Assembly: GCF_032884065.1 (NCBI RefSeq)
Contig: NC_088871.1
Coordinates: 43,634,619 to 43,698,618 of the forward strand
Direction: 5' to 3'
Source: Artemia franciscana
Taxonomy: Eukaryota > Arthropoda > Branchiopoda > Anostraca > Artemiidae
DNA length: 64,000 bases
Shown here: positions 1 to 11,439 of the stretch, piece by piece
How positions within the stretch are numbered: position 1 is the stretch's first letter
Layout of the letters: each line of letters begins with the position of its first letter
The notes under the pieces: generated by a model
What the model was told of the DNA's origin: nothing
What the model saw: the letters and a program-made list of their open reading frames with translations, nothing else
Databases searched by the model: none
Translations under genes and position numbers: made by a program

Positions 1-1414
1 GTCTCCGCACATAAATGATTTAAATGAAATTTGTATATTAATTCTTTTTTTGGCTAAATGGCTTTCTCTTAGTTTTGATAAGACGATTTTGAGAAATAAG
101 GGGTTGGAGAAGGAGGCCTAGTTGCCCTCCAATTTTTCGGTTACTTAAAAAGGCAACTAGAACTTTTAATTTCTAACGAACGTTTTTATTAGTAAAAAAT
201 ATACGTAACTTAAGAATTAACTTACGTAACAAACTTTAATAACCTTATATTTTTATTATGTATACGAGGGGGTTTGTACCCTCGTTAATACCTCGCTCTT
301 TACACTAAATCGTAAGTTTTGTCCCAATTCTTTAAGAATGACCCCTGAATCAGAAAGGCCATAGAATAAATAGTTGAAATTACTAAAAATACTTTAGCAT
401 AAAGAGCAAGGTATTTATCTTCACCTAAATACCTCGCTCTTTATGCTAAAGTATTTTTAGAACCCCTCATATGCGTAATAATCTCTGTTCGTTTTAAGTT
501 TCAATGCTACTTCTTCCTTTCGTTTGAAAAAACGTTTTCATGTTTATTTTTCATTGTTTTCTTATAGTAATGCTAGAGAATCCTGCGCCCTTTTCATTGA
601 ATTTTTCTTCCCCCATGACAGATTACTCCAAGGAAAGATCCTCCAACATAGCCCCCTCTCCTCAGCCCCACCCCCAAACAAAATAAAATCCCCCTGAAAA
701 CGTCTGTACACTTCCCAATAACCATTACTATATGTAAACACTGGTCAAAGTTTGTAACTTGCAGCCCCTCCCCCAGGGATTGTGGGGGAGTGAGTCATCC
801 CCAAAGACATAGTTATTATGGTTTTCGACTATGTTGAACAGAATAGCTATCTCAAAATTTTGATCCGTTGACTTTTGGAAAAAAATGAGCGTGGGAGGGG
901 GCCTAGATGCCCTCCAATTTTTTTGGTCACTTAAAAAGGGCACTAGAACTTTTCATTTCCCTTAGAATGAGCCTTCTTGCGACATTCTAGGACCACTTGG
1001 TCGATACGATGACCCCTGGGGAAAAAAAAACAAAAAAAACAAAGAAACAAATGAACACGCACCCGTGATTTGTCATCTGGCAAAAAATACAACATTCCAC
1101 ATTTTTGTAGATAGGAGCTTGAAACTTCTACAGTAGGGTTCTCTGATACGCTGAATCTGATGGTGTCATTTTCGTTAAGATCCTACGACTTTTAATGGGT
1201 GTTTCCCCCTATTTTCCTAAATAAGGCAAATTTTCTCAGGCTCGTAACTTTGATGGGTAAGACTAAACTTGATGAAACTTATATATTTAAAATCAGCATT
1301 AAAATGCGATTCTTTTGATGTAGCTATTGATATCAAAATTCAATTTTTTAGAGTTTTGGTTACTATTGAGCCGGGTCGCTCTTTACTACAGTTCGTTACC
1401 ACGAACTGTTTGAT
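1..1414 (+). repeat. Family A composite repeat, 5'-truncated by the window edge
   Basis: Starts inside the unit (about gtctccgcacataaatg) and runs to the terminal hairpin cagttcgttaccacgaactg and TTTGAT at 1414. It contains the internal foldback pair around 290-470 (ctctttacactaaa / gcataaagagc) and the C-rich and purine-rich blocks near 640-800. All modules recur in the same order in the other copies listed here. No host coding sequence is seen. Confidence 0.85.
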
Positions 1415-1559
1415 TGTTGTAATAGTCACACAGTAGTATAACTACACAGCTTAATACAATTAGCCATGGCTATGGTATTATTGATTTACTCTTTTGATAA
1501 CCTGTAAATTCATATATTTCTTGAATTTTTCATCTTAGTGCTCTTGATTTTCCAGGTAG

Positions 1560-2580
1560 TTACTATATAACTAGTAGTTGGTGCAATAGTAATGGTAGTA
1601 GTAGAACTAGTGAATGTTGCATTAGCAGTAATGTTATTAGTAGTGTGTACATATTGCCTTTTGGTCAATTGGTCTTCCCCTCTAAGTATTGTCTGAGGTT
1701 TCTAACTTATTTCACTAATCAATTCTGAAGATACACTATTTTGACAATTTAAATGCACGTAGTGTCTTTTGTTAGTTTGAATTAGCCATCCATATTCTCT
1801 CAAATGTTACCTTCATAGACTTAGCCTTAATAGTACTATTATTACAGTAGTTTCGGTAGTAGTAAAAGTAGTTGCAATGTTAGTATTGTATTAGTAGTAG
1901 TAGTACCAGTAGTAGCAGCAATGGCGGTAATAGCATGTGCATATTGCTTATTGGTCGGGTGAACATCGCTTTCATGATGCCCCAGAAGTTTCATCTTGAC
2001 ATGTTAAGTCGTTCCAAAATATTGTTGATGTGCGTTTTTTACACCCTTTTGACGCCCTTTACACCTTAATACTCTAAGTTTTACAAGTTGTTGCGAGTGA
2101 AGTAGTAGTTGGAGTAGTTTTGCAGCAGTAGTAGCATACGGAAAAGTAGCTGTGGTATTAGTTTTAGCAGTTGCATGCATATATTACCTTTTTGTCATTG
2201 GATCTCCTCTTTAAGTATTCTCCGAAAGCTTCAACTTAATACCCAAATCAGTTCTTGAGATGCACGCTTTTGAGAATCTGTATGTGCATAGTTAGTTTTG
2301 ATTTAGTTCAAATTACCCTTCAATATTCTATCAAATTTTCATCTTTACATGTCTATCCTTAATTTGAATAGTATAATAGTCGTAGTGGTAGTAGTGGGAA
2401 CAGTAGTAGCAGTAATAGCGTATATTTATCAGTAGTAACAGCAGCATTAATAGCAGTAGTGACAGGTATATTTTGCCTTTTGGTCAACTGAAAATCAATT
2501 CATGTTGCCCCTGAAGTTTCTTTTTAATATAATAAGCCATTCCAGAAATGTTGTTGATGCGTCCGTTGATTATTTTTCTA
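1560..2580. repeat. Diverged tandem array, about four units with TAG-trinucleotide spacers
   Basis: A block like 'catattgccttttggtcaa...' followed by '...agtttc...' and a 'ttgttgatgcg'-type end recurs near 1647, 1948, 2188 and 2471. Stretches of degenerate (TAG/TAA)n lie between, for example at 1595-1640, 1850-1935 and 2370-2460. Spacing is about 240-300 bp. Units are strongly diverged. No open frame is maintained. Confidence 0.65.
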
Positions 2581-2589
2581 ATTGATTAA

Positions 2590-2790
2590 TAATGACTCCT
2601 AAAACGCAATGGGTCGTTTGATTTAAACAATAAGAAGATTTTTGTGAAATACTAAAACAACTTTAGTTTGAAGAGCCAAGTGTCGAGGAGGGGGTAGCCC
2701 AATTCATTTATGTAATGATTTCTGTTCGCTTTAAATTTTTTATGTTGCTCTTTACTTTCATTTGGAAAACTAATTATTTGTAATTGAATA
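2590..2790. repeat. Old family A foldback relic
   Basis: Contains 'aaaacaactttagtttgaagagccaagtgtcgaggaggggg' and 'tgatttctgttcgctttaaattttttatgttgctctttactttcatttgg' style text, a degraded right arm of the family A foldback. Short quoted motifs such as TTTCTGTTCG and GCTCTTTACTTTC identify it. Confidence 0.6.
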
Positions 2791-4136
2791 TACCTAAAAG
2801 GCAATTTATCCTAAAAGACAATTTTCTTTGTGACACATTTTCTCTTTTCTCTCTTAACTATTTCCTCTTTTCCAATCTGTAGTTTATATACAGTTAAAAG
2901 AAGAAGGACTATCGTGCCTATAGAAAACAGATCATATATCTGATACCATATTAGTTCTCACTTCACTCTTTCTATATTGTTGGGTTTTGAAGGTCTTCTC
3001 CCCTTCCCCTTTTGTTTATGAATTCTTTCTTTTCTTCCATTCACTGCCACTATTCTAAAACCAAACGAACTAATCTACCCTTTTTCGTATTACTCGTTGT
3101 TTTACAGCTCGTTTTTTTGCTTTACCTAAGTTTACTATTTCATTGGACCTAAAATACAAATTCATTTTCTAAAGGCCTTTAGCTAGTGATAGTTATTTTT
3201 CAGATTAAATAAAAAGACAAATATTTTCACCAAAATGTAAAAAAAATTCACACTTTGATTTAATAAGCTATCAAAGTTGAAAAATTAGTGCCTCTTTAAA
3301 CTTTCAAAAGGAAATCCACCGTAAAAAGTTTTTTATGAATCAGGAACTGGATTCATGTTTATTATTATTACTATTATTATCATTATTATTGTTTGCTTAA
3401 TCTCGTTTTCAGCAAGGCACCGATTACACGGTAGCCTTAAAGGTGCAACTTAGTCCACTGGCTTCGAATATTAAAGATTAGATTAGCACCCGTGCACAAA
3501 TCTTAGTCAAAACTACTTAAATTGAAAAAAAAATACCCCAATAGGACATTGAACAAAGAAATTTGTTAAATTCTTCTCTAGATCTTCAGACCACTGATCA
3601 GAGCAGAATAAAATTTTGAATTTCTGGAAAAAAAGCTTTTGCTGTAAAATGGGATTCGTCTCATTTTCCCAAAAAATATTTTTTTATTTTTTTTATAGGG
3701 TCATAGATAATAGCAGAGAGATTGTCCAAAACAAAGGGTAGGCCTACTATCAGGCTAAACATGAAAATCCTTCATCTTATCTAATTCTGTTAAAGTCCAC
3801 TTTCAGATCATCGAAATGGACCTCAATAAAGAATTCAGGACTGTGATTGTGAAATGTTCGCTTTCATCAAGATTACTACAAACAAAACCCACTACCAAAA
3901 AGTAAATGCCTTGTATCTATTGTGGATACACAAAATACTGTCTGTCCCCTCCTCCACCCAGAATAAAAAATATATATTTTTTGTGTTTTCACTGAAAAAT
4001 AGCCATTTTGTGTAATTTTCAATTCACCCTCCCCCCCTAGATTTCGACAAATAAACCCTACCCACTCTAACATTGTCATGAATAGGCGCCACTACCAATA
4101 TCTTATTTAAATAAGGTACTTCATTGTATTGATTAA
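2791..4136. other. AT-rich sequence without a supported gene
   Basis: Non-coding in all frames. It has a short (TTA)n microsatellite at about 3358-3390. A segment at 3890-4130, with 'aggcgccactacc', resembles sequence at 9700-9930 ('tggcgccactgcc') on the other side of the family A copy. That suggests an older repeat family here. Confidence 0.5.
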
Positions 4137-5443
4137 ATAAAAAAAACAAGTTATTTTAACGGAAAGTAAGAAGCGACATTAAAACTTAAAACGAACAGAA
4201 ATTACTTCGTATATAAAAGGAGATGCTTCCTCATCAACGCCCTGCTCTTTACGCTAAAGTTTGACTCTTTCTCTTAACTCTACTTTTTAAAACAGTAAAA
4301 AATTTTAGCGTAAAGAGTGTTGATGAGGAAGCATCTCCTTTCATATACGAAGTAATTTCTGTTCGTTTTAAGTTTTAATGTCGCTCCTTACTTTCCGTTA
4401 AAAAACATGTTTTTTTTATTTAATTTCTGAACGTTTTTGAATCAATGCATGTTTTGATTTTGGCTCTCGGCAAATGAATAATTAAAACGAAATTTGCATA
4501 TTTTTTTTGCTAAATGGCTTTCTCATAGTTTTGATCGAATGATTTTGAGAAAAAAGGAGCGGGGGAGGAGGCCTAGCTGCCCTCCGATTTTTGGTTATTT
4601 AAAAAGGCAACTAGAACTTTTAATTTATACGTAACTTACAAATTAGCTTACGTAGCGAACTTCTGTATTCTCATGTTTTTGTTACGTATACAAAGGGGTT
4701 CACCCCCTCGTCAGAACCTCGCTCTTTACATTAAAGCTTAAATTTTGTTCCAATTTCTTAAGAATGACCCCTGAATCACAAAAGCCGTAGAATAAATAGT
4801 TGAAATTAATAAAAATACTTTAGCTTTAAAAAGAGCGAGGTATTAGGAGGAGGTGAACCCATCATATGCGTAATAATATCTGTTCATTTTAAATTTTAAT
4901 GCTTCTCCTTACTTTCAGTTGAAAAAACTTTTCCATATTTATTTTTTCATTGTATTTTTTTAAATAATGCTAGATAATCGTGCGCTCCCTTCATGAAAAT
5001 GTTTTTCCCCCATGACAAATTCCTCCAAGGAAAGTTCCCCAACATATCCCCTCTTCTCAAATCCTCCCCAAACCTAAAAATCCCCCTGAAAACGTCCCTA
5101 CACTTCCAAATAACCATTACTATATGTAAGCACTGGTCAAAGTTTGTAGCTTGTGGCCCCTCCCACAGGGACTGTGGGGAAGTAAGTCGTCCCCAAAGAC
5201 ATAGTTATAAGGTTTTTTGACTACGCTGAATAAAATGGCTATCTCAGAATTTTGATCTGGTGACTTTGGGAAAATAATTAGCTTGGGAGGGGGCCTAGGT
5301 GCCCTCCAATTTTTTTGGTCACTTAAAAAGGGCACTAGAACTTTTTATTTCCGTTAGAATGAGCCCTCTCGCAAGATTCTAGGACCACTGGGTCGTTACG
5401 ATCATCCCTGGGGAAAAAACAACAAAAAACAAACAAATAAACA
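4137..5443 (+). repeat. Family A copy, left part (interrupted by the 3.8-kb transposon)
   Basis: Begins with the foldback module (arms about 4140-4260 and 4305-4430, nearly perfect inverted repeats) at 'aaataaaaaaaacaag'. It continues through the internal module with CTCGCTCTTTACATTAAAG and its partner, then the C-rich and G-rich blocks. It stops at ...aaataaaca, where the transposon is inserted. It resumes at 9248. Rejoined length is about 1.66 kb. Confidence 0.88.
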
Positions 5444-5830
5444 TAGTGGAGGAAAGATACGGATAAAAATGGTCAAACCTCGGGGAAATTGCAACAGAAT
5501 TTTTTTTACACCAAAATGTTCAGAAAAATCAGTTTATCACACACGAAAAATCCCCCCGAATCCCCCTTGCATAAGTATCCCAAATTTGCCCTTGAAGAGG
5601 AAAAATGAGGGGGAAATCCGACTTTTGTGTTTATAAATATTTTTGAGTTTAAATAGTCATTTCCTATCAAATCAAGTATGCCGACTCCAAATCTGAATTC
5701 AGATTTTCCTTTTTTCTGTACCCTAATGCCCATTTCCACCCTTAAAGGGCGGGGGGTGGGGCAAAACTCGAAATTCAGAGGTTGTTGCATTATTTGGCCG
5801 TTTCCTTTGGAATCAATGGCGATGAATTCG
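5444..5830 (+). repeat. Left terminal inverted repeat of the 3.8-kb transposon
   Basis: Starts TAGTGGAGGAAA, then a CCTCGGGGAAATTGC block, ACACCAAAATGTTCAGAAAA and GAATCCCCCTTGCA. It matches the reverse complement of the right end, almost exactly for about 120 bp. It then diverges while keeping blocks such as TCCTATCAAATCAAG and TACCCTA. Confidence 0.85.
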
Positions 5831-6440
5831 AAAATGAAGTTAAAAACTTGATTTTACGTGGTCAAGTACCTCATATTACCTAAATCCACTGTGAAAGTTG
5901 ACCAACGTGAACTAGTTATTTTAATCATTTGTCGGTTGATTCACCATTTCCTATCAAGCTAGGAATGGCGCCTTAGAATATGAGTCTCGAACAGTCTAAT
6001 TTCAAACCAGCATTCCAGAATCCCCCTCCAGTTTGCGGTTTCTATTCCTTAGTGTCATTCTTTAGGTGATCTAATCAGTAGATCCATCTACCATAGTACT
6101 TGCTAGATGATTGGCGTGTTCAAGGCTATGTGGCGTGTACAAGGTTTGTGCCTTTTTATTTACTTCCCCAAAGAAAAGACAAAATAATAAACTGGGATCC
6201 GCGAGCGTTGATTAGAAGTATTTAGTGAGATATTGTTTAAGATTATGCTTCTGATTTTGGAAAAGAGCGGATATTCATTTCTGCTTTTCAACTTCATTTG
6301 TGCAATGCCATCTACTGTGTATCATTCAAGCTGAATTTGTTCTTCTAGTTTGCGATGGGTTGAATTCCGATTGGATTGTGCCTGGATTTACTGAACAAAC
6401 AAGTTGTATGAAATAATCAGTCTCTTTTTCTTCTAGAACC

Positions 6441-8709
6441 GTCAATGAAGAGAACATGGTCTGCCCGATATGCCAAAGCAGCATTAAACCCGGTTAAAAC
6501 ACTACCATATAATCCGAGAAAGGAGCCGATGCCGCGAATAACGCAAGCAAAGAAAGAGGTAGTAGCATATCTGTAAAGACTGGAAATGAAATCCACACCG
6601 CGTGTCGTCGTAACTTCTGTGACAGACGTCGGATCGACAGAGAAAAGAACGCTCAAAGGAAACTTGAGCAGAAAGAACCGGTTGCAGCCCCCCGACCAGA
6701 TCTTCAGTTCCACGCTTTGATTTTTCGAAGAACTGCCTATTCTGTGGTCAAGCAGTGAAATTATGCGAGATCACAAGTCGTTAATTCGCTGAAGCTTATG
6801 CAGTACGAACTCATAGCTTCAACTACTCGATTGGTGAAATGTGTAAGAGCAGGAACGATCAGTGGGCCAGTACTTGTGGACCAGTATATGACAGTACTTG
6901 GTCAGATAAATTCAAAGACTTCTGACCCTCATGCAGAGGATGCCGTTTATCATCAAATATGCTCAGTGAACATCAGGACAGGAAAAGAGATTCCACAAAA
7001 GTTCTGTGGTCAAGAAGAAGTGAGTGACGTGCCTCCACCAAAGAAACGGAAGGGAAGACCGTGCGATAGTGCAAGGAAGGCCACTCTTGAAGAAGCGCTT
7101 CGGTGCTATGCCAACAGTGAAGAACCTGTACCTCTGTCGATCATTTTAAGAAAAATGGCTCATATTCTCTCTGAAACCGACTGTGATAGTTTGGCCTACA
7201 GCTTTCGTCAAGCCAAGATTTGCTAGTCAGTGAGTATGGCGAACAAGTGGTTGTGCCCGATTCAAATGGGAAAGAGACACTCGTAACATTTAGAGATACG
7301 GTTGACAGGATATTACGAGAATTTCACCAAGAGAAAAAAGCAGATAGCGAAAACGGAGAAAGGGATCAGCTCATCAAAGTCGTTGGAAAGATAATAAGAA
7401 GTGAAATCAAATCCATTACGACAAGGAAGGATTCCTACAAATTTCTTAAACGAGATATCGTCGGTGGAGAAGTGTTTGAACTTCGTGTGCCCATCTCTTT
7501 GTCTACTGCTTTCATCGATAGGGGTCGACACGCCTTGTCTAATATCTTCTATCGGACAGGCTATAATGCAGGCATGCAGACCACGTGGTTTAATGTCTCC
7601 TGTACAAATAGGACTGGCTTCGCAGCTGCAGCACCATTTCTCATCCCGATTTTTAATTGACACACTGCACAATCTTGGCTTCTGCTCTTCATACTCAGAG
7701 GTAAAAAAATTTGAGAAATGTGCAGCAGTAAATCAGACGTTGTTGGAAGAGTCCGAAGAGAAAGTACATTTTTTTTCAGTATGTAGGAGACAGCGTCGAT
7801 CACGATATTGCTACTATCGACGGCCTGAATACCTTTAATGGAATGGGACTTATTGAAGTGTCTACACCTGAGTTGCCGGCAACGGAGCTTTCAGTGCCAA
7901 GAAAAGAAGTAAGTGGAGATGAGATGAAGTCAATCGGCACCGTGCCGTTCTACACCTACCAAAAACCTGCCAAGTCGCAACCAAGGACTTTTGTTTGCTT
8001 GACAAACAGAGGTGACATTCGTGACAATGAATGGAAAGGTGAAACACTCTGGCGCATCTCTGGCTTTTTCAAAAGCTCATACATGAGCTGGTCGGCCTTT
8101 ATGTGGTCAATACACCAAAAGCTACCTCATCCGGGAAAGTCGAATATTCGTTTTTGCCTATGATTAACCACAACCCAAGCGATATCTCCTGTGTTTATTC
8201 TACACTTATGCATGCTAACGAGCGCGCTAGTCGAGCTGGAAAAACTCTAGTCATTACCTTTGATCAACCGCTTTACTGGAAGGCGAAGAGCATCGTCGAT
8301 GCAGAGCCTGCCACAAGTGCTTTAAGAAATGCTATTGTTGTCCTAGGTGGATTTCATACGCATGAGTTTCCTAGGAGCCATTGGCTTCCTTATGGCTGAC
8401 TCGGGACTTTTGGAAATCCGAAGACGAGTATACATGCCTAACACTGTGCGTAGTATGTTATAAGGCAAAGCTGTCTCTCGTGCTGTGCGAGGCCATGGTC
8501 TGTTGGAGGTGGCCCTTTATGCGAACCTTTTATCATCAGAACTGGATAGCAGAGCATTTGATGACAATGACATGCTACCAGAACCCCTTGAAAAGGCAAA
8601 ACAGGCGTACGAGTCGCTCCTTGAACAGGATGAGGATGATAACGAATACGAGCAGGAAGAAGAATTAGCTTTAGGTTGTGCTTTAAAATCAAAATGTTCT
8701 TGTGATTAA
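6441..8709 (+). pseudogene. Frameshifted gene of a multicopy invertebrate 'uncharacterized' protein family (transposon-borne)
   Basis: Pieces in all three plus frames line up as one ancestral protein. In order: MVCPICQSSI (6456) and EIHTACRRNFC, then CLFCGQAV, a zinc-binding-like N-terminus; AVYHQICSVNIRTGKEIP; basic KKRKGRP; ETDCDSLAYSFRQAK; LLVSEYGEQVVV; IGQAIMQACRPRGLMSPVQI; FCSSYSEVKKFEKCAAV; VGDSVDHDIATIDGLNTFNG-MGLI (about 7783-7850); FLPMINHNPSD; ITFDQPLYWKAKSI; VVLGGFHT followed by MSFLGAIGFLMADSGL; GKAVSRAVRGHGLLEVALYA; and an acidic tail ending at 8709. I recall these blocks from repetitive invertebrate proteins of unknown function; this comes from memory, not a search. There are about ten breaks, including in-frame stops near 6495 and 8461 and frameshifts near 6710, 7220, 7510, 8110 and 8360. 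An upstream acceptor-like ttcttctag lies at 6427-6435. Confidence 0.75.
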
Positions 8710-8859
8710 TTTACCTGATTTCTAAACGTTCCTCTTTATAACTGATTGATCTGAAGTTTTGATCTCGATTAAAGAAGTGGTTTTTCAAGACGTTATACTT
8801 AGCAACCCCTCATTTTACAGGCCCCTTAAAGGTGAAAATGAGGTAAATAGTAAAAAAAA

Positions 8860-9247
8860 ACCTGCTTTTTGACCTCATATCTGGCAATACGGTACTTTAT
8901 TTGATATAAAATGATCCTTTAGCCGCAGGAATCCGGCAAATAATGACCTGCGTACTTTCCCCCCCCCCGTTCTGTGAAAATTGATACTAGGGTACGAAAA
9001 ACTTGATTTATGACGTGGGATTCGGATTTGTCATGCTTGATTTGATAGAAAACGACCTTTTAAACACAAAAATACGTCCAAATATAAATTTCGATTTTTC
9101 CCCCTTCAAGGGGGTTTTCAGGTAGTTGTGCAAGGGGGATTCAGGGGGATTTTTTTGTGTGATTAAGCTGATTTTTCTGAACATTTTGGTGTAAAAAAAA
9201 ATTCTGTTGCAATTTCCCCGAGGTCAAACCGTATTTTTCCTCCACTA
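8860..9247 (-). repeat. Right terminal inverted repeat of the 3.8-kb transposon
   Basis: Ends ...GGAAATAC-type sequence through CCTCCACTA at 9247. Read on the minus strand it repeats the left end block by block: TAGTGGAGGAAA, CCTCGGGGAAATTGC, ACACCAAAATGTTCAGAAAA and GAATCCCCCTTGCA. Farther in, TTCTATCAAATCAAGCATG and TACCCTAG correspond to left-end blocks near 5650-5730. Confidence 0.85.
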
Positions 9248-9606
9248 ACACGCATCCGTGATCTGCCTTCTGGCAAAAAATACAAAATTCCACATTTTTG
9301 TAAATAGGAGCTTGAAACTTCTACAATAGGGTTCTCTGATACGCTGAATCTGATGGTGTGATTTTGTTAAGATTCTATGACTTTTAGGGTTGTTTTCCCC
9401 TATTTTCTTAAATAAGGCAAAGTTTCTCAGGCTCGTAACTTTTGATGGGTAAGACTAAACTTGATTAAAATTATATATTTAAAATTAGCATTAAAATGCG
9501 ACTCTTTTGATGTAGCTATTGATATCAAAATTCCATTTTTTAGAGTTTTGGTTACTATTGAGCCGGGTCGCTCCTTACTACAGTTCGTTACCACGAACTG
9601 TTTGAT
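9248..9606 (+). repeat. Family A copy, right part after the transposon
   Basis: Continues exactly where 5443 stops (cgcatccgtgatctg...). It runs through 'gtagctattgatatcaaaattcc', 'gagccgggtcgctccttact' and the terminal hairpin cagttcgttaccacgaactg to TTTGAT at 9606. Confidence 0.88.
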
Positions 9607-11439
9607 ATCGGGTCACAGAACTTGACGCCAATCTAGGATTTTGGACAAAGATTATTAAATGTTTGCTATCAATGGAAAGATTTCAGACGAAAAAGCATTT
9701 CCAAAAGGAAAATACACTTGCATCTATTTGCAGTAACAGCAAATCGTTCCCCCCCAACATTTTTGTGAATTGGCGCCACTGCCTAAATCATATGTAAAAA
9801 GGCTCTATCCTTGTATCTATATCACCTCAAAGATTTTCACCCTAATCAAGGGCTTTGTACAAGAATTATGAAATATTTTCTTTCGCCAGAATGACAAAAA
9901 CAAAAACCCATTATCGAAAAGTAGATGCACTTTCATTCATTAGGGAAACAGCAAATATTGTTTTCTCAAAATAAATATTGGTGCTTTCAACATTGTTGAA
10001 AAACTTGTTTACGATGAAGTTACAAAGTTGTTACTTCATTTTTTTGACACGAATAAAAGATTACTTGGGATTATGAATCAATTTCTAGTTTATACATAAT
10101 AATTCCTATACAAGTAATGGGAAGCACGTTTCCTATTAGAAAACGAAAATTTACTCAGTACAGTAATGTTAGTCCTACTTATTTTGCAGGATTATTACTA
10201 ACGATTTGATTGTCATTAGTCAGCGCATGCAGTTAGTACCACATTTTGACACTTCAAGGCATGAATAATCCTAATTTTTTCGCTTTGACAAAAAAAAAGT
10301 AACATAAAATAAGAATAGATTAAAAATTCAAAAGAAATTTGACCGTAAACGGTAAAATATAGAAATAATGATTTGACACTTCTGGGCAGTAAGGACCTTG
10401 AAATTTTAGACATGGACTATAAAAAAAAACGAAAAAAAATATTTAGAAATTTGTAAAATATGATCTGCTTAGTAAACTGTAGAAACAAATTTTCATCTAA
10501 TTGTATTGCAAGTTTCTCAAATTTGGATTTATATGGAAAAGCGTAAGAATCCCAAAATTTCAGGAATGGGAGGAATATCTGTAAATGAAGTAGTGGCGGA
10601 CTATTCCCACAGAACAAACACCTGGGGCTCTAAAGAATATACCCTAGACTTCATAGTAGTTAGCCTAAACCTCATTGCATATATCCTAAACCTCATTTGC
10701 ACACATGGCATATTTTAAGAGGGAACTTATGGTCATCCATATCCCACCTCCAAGGGACCCCATTTCCCCTTCCCCCAACTTTTGCCTCTCCCCTGTTTTG
10801 GACTTTTTGGGTCTTTGGGTCTTTTTGGGAACTTTTTGGGTCTAAGAATTTTTTGACTTATAAAGGTAGAATCGGCGTAATCAGAGGAATGATCACTTAA
10901 GTAGACCATTTTACTTGATTTCAAACTGAATTAATAAAATTTGTGATATAGTATTGAACTTTAGTTGACAGCATATATTAACATAGGTATAGTATAACCA
11001 CTTGTATCATCATATTCATGAGAATGACCGATTATATCAACACTTTTTAGAGGAAACTTGTAATCCTCATTGTTCCATCATGGAACAATTGTTCATCATT
11101 GTTCCATCATCTAAGGGCCTCTTCAACACCTCCCCCAACTTTTTGTTCCTTCTTTTTTTGAACTTGGATTTTTTTGTACTTACAATTTTGGGAGGTTTAT
11201 ATTTTTGGGAACTTCGATTTTTTTTTTCACGTAGGATCTTCTTGGGAAGCATTTTGGAATCAATAACTTTTGGACTTTGATTTTTTTGGGTTCTGAACCA
11301 ACAATTTTTGGACTTAGAAGTTTTTGGGACTTAGAACTAGTTTTTTTACACAAACGAACACAGTCACATGTATCGCTTTTCATAACCTCCAGTTAAAGCA
11401 GAAGGTTTCCCTGAATAATTCCCACATATAGGGTAGGCT
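9607..11439. other. AT-rich sequence, no supported gene
   Basis: No coding similarity recognised. It holds long T- and A-runs (10780-10860, 11145-11345) with repeated words such as 'ttttgggactt' in both strands. There is a 24-bp near-duplicate 'cctaaacctcatt' at about 10665-10700. At 11070-11112 the sequence 'gttccatcatggaac' recurs as local short inverted and direct repeats. The predicted small proteins here are low-complexity. Confidence 0.5.

Larger units (their letters stand above)
5444..9247 (+). mobile_element. 3.8-kb TIR DNA transposon carrying a decayed conserved gene, inserted in a family A repeat
   Basis: Both ends read inward as TAGTGGAGGAAA...; the outer ~120 bp are near-identical in inverted orientation, and weaker similarity extends to about 380 bp. 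The element interrupts a family A copy. Flanks are ...aaataa-aca at 5441-5443 and aca-cgcatccgtg at 9248-9250. Removing the element and one ACA restores the uninterrupted repeat seen elsewhere, so ACA is a 3-bp target-site duplication. The interior holds one gene, pseudogenised by frameshifts, in a GC-richer block (about 6.4-8.7 kb). The superfamily is not assigned: the TSD length does not settle it, and I did not recognise a DDE triad. It is now inactive. Confidence 0.87.

Noticed and set aside
6417-6713. 98-codon minus-strand frame
   Set aside because: Antisense of the plus-strand transposon gene, whose conserved zinc-finger-like motifs (CPIC, HTACRRNFC) explain the region better.
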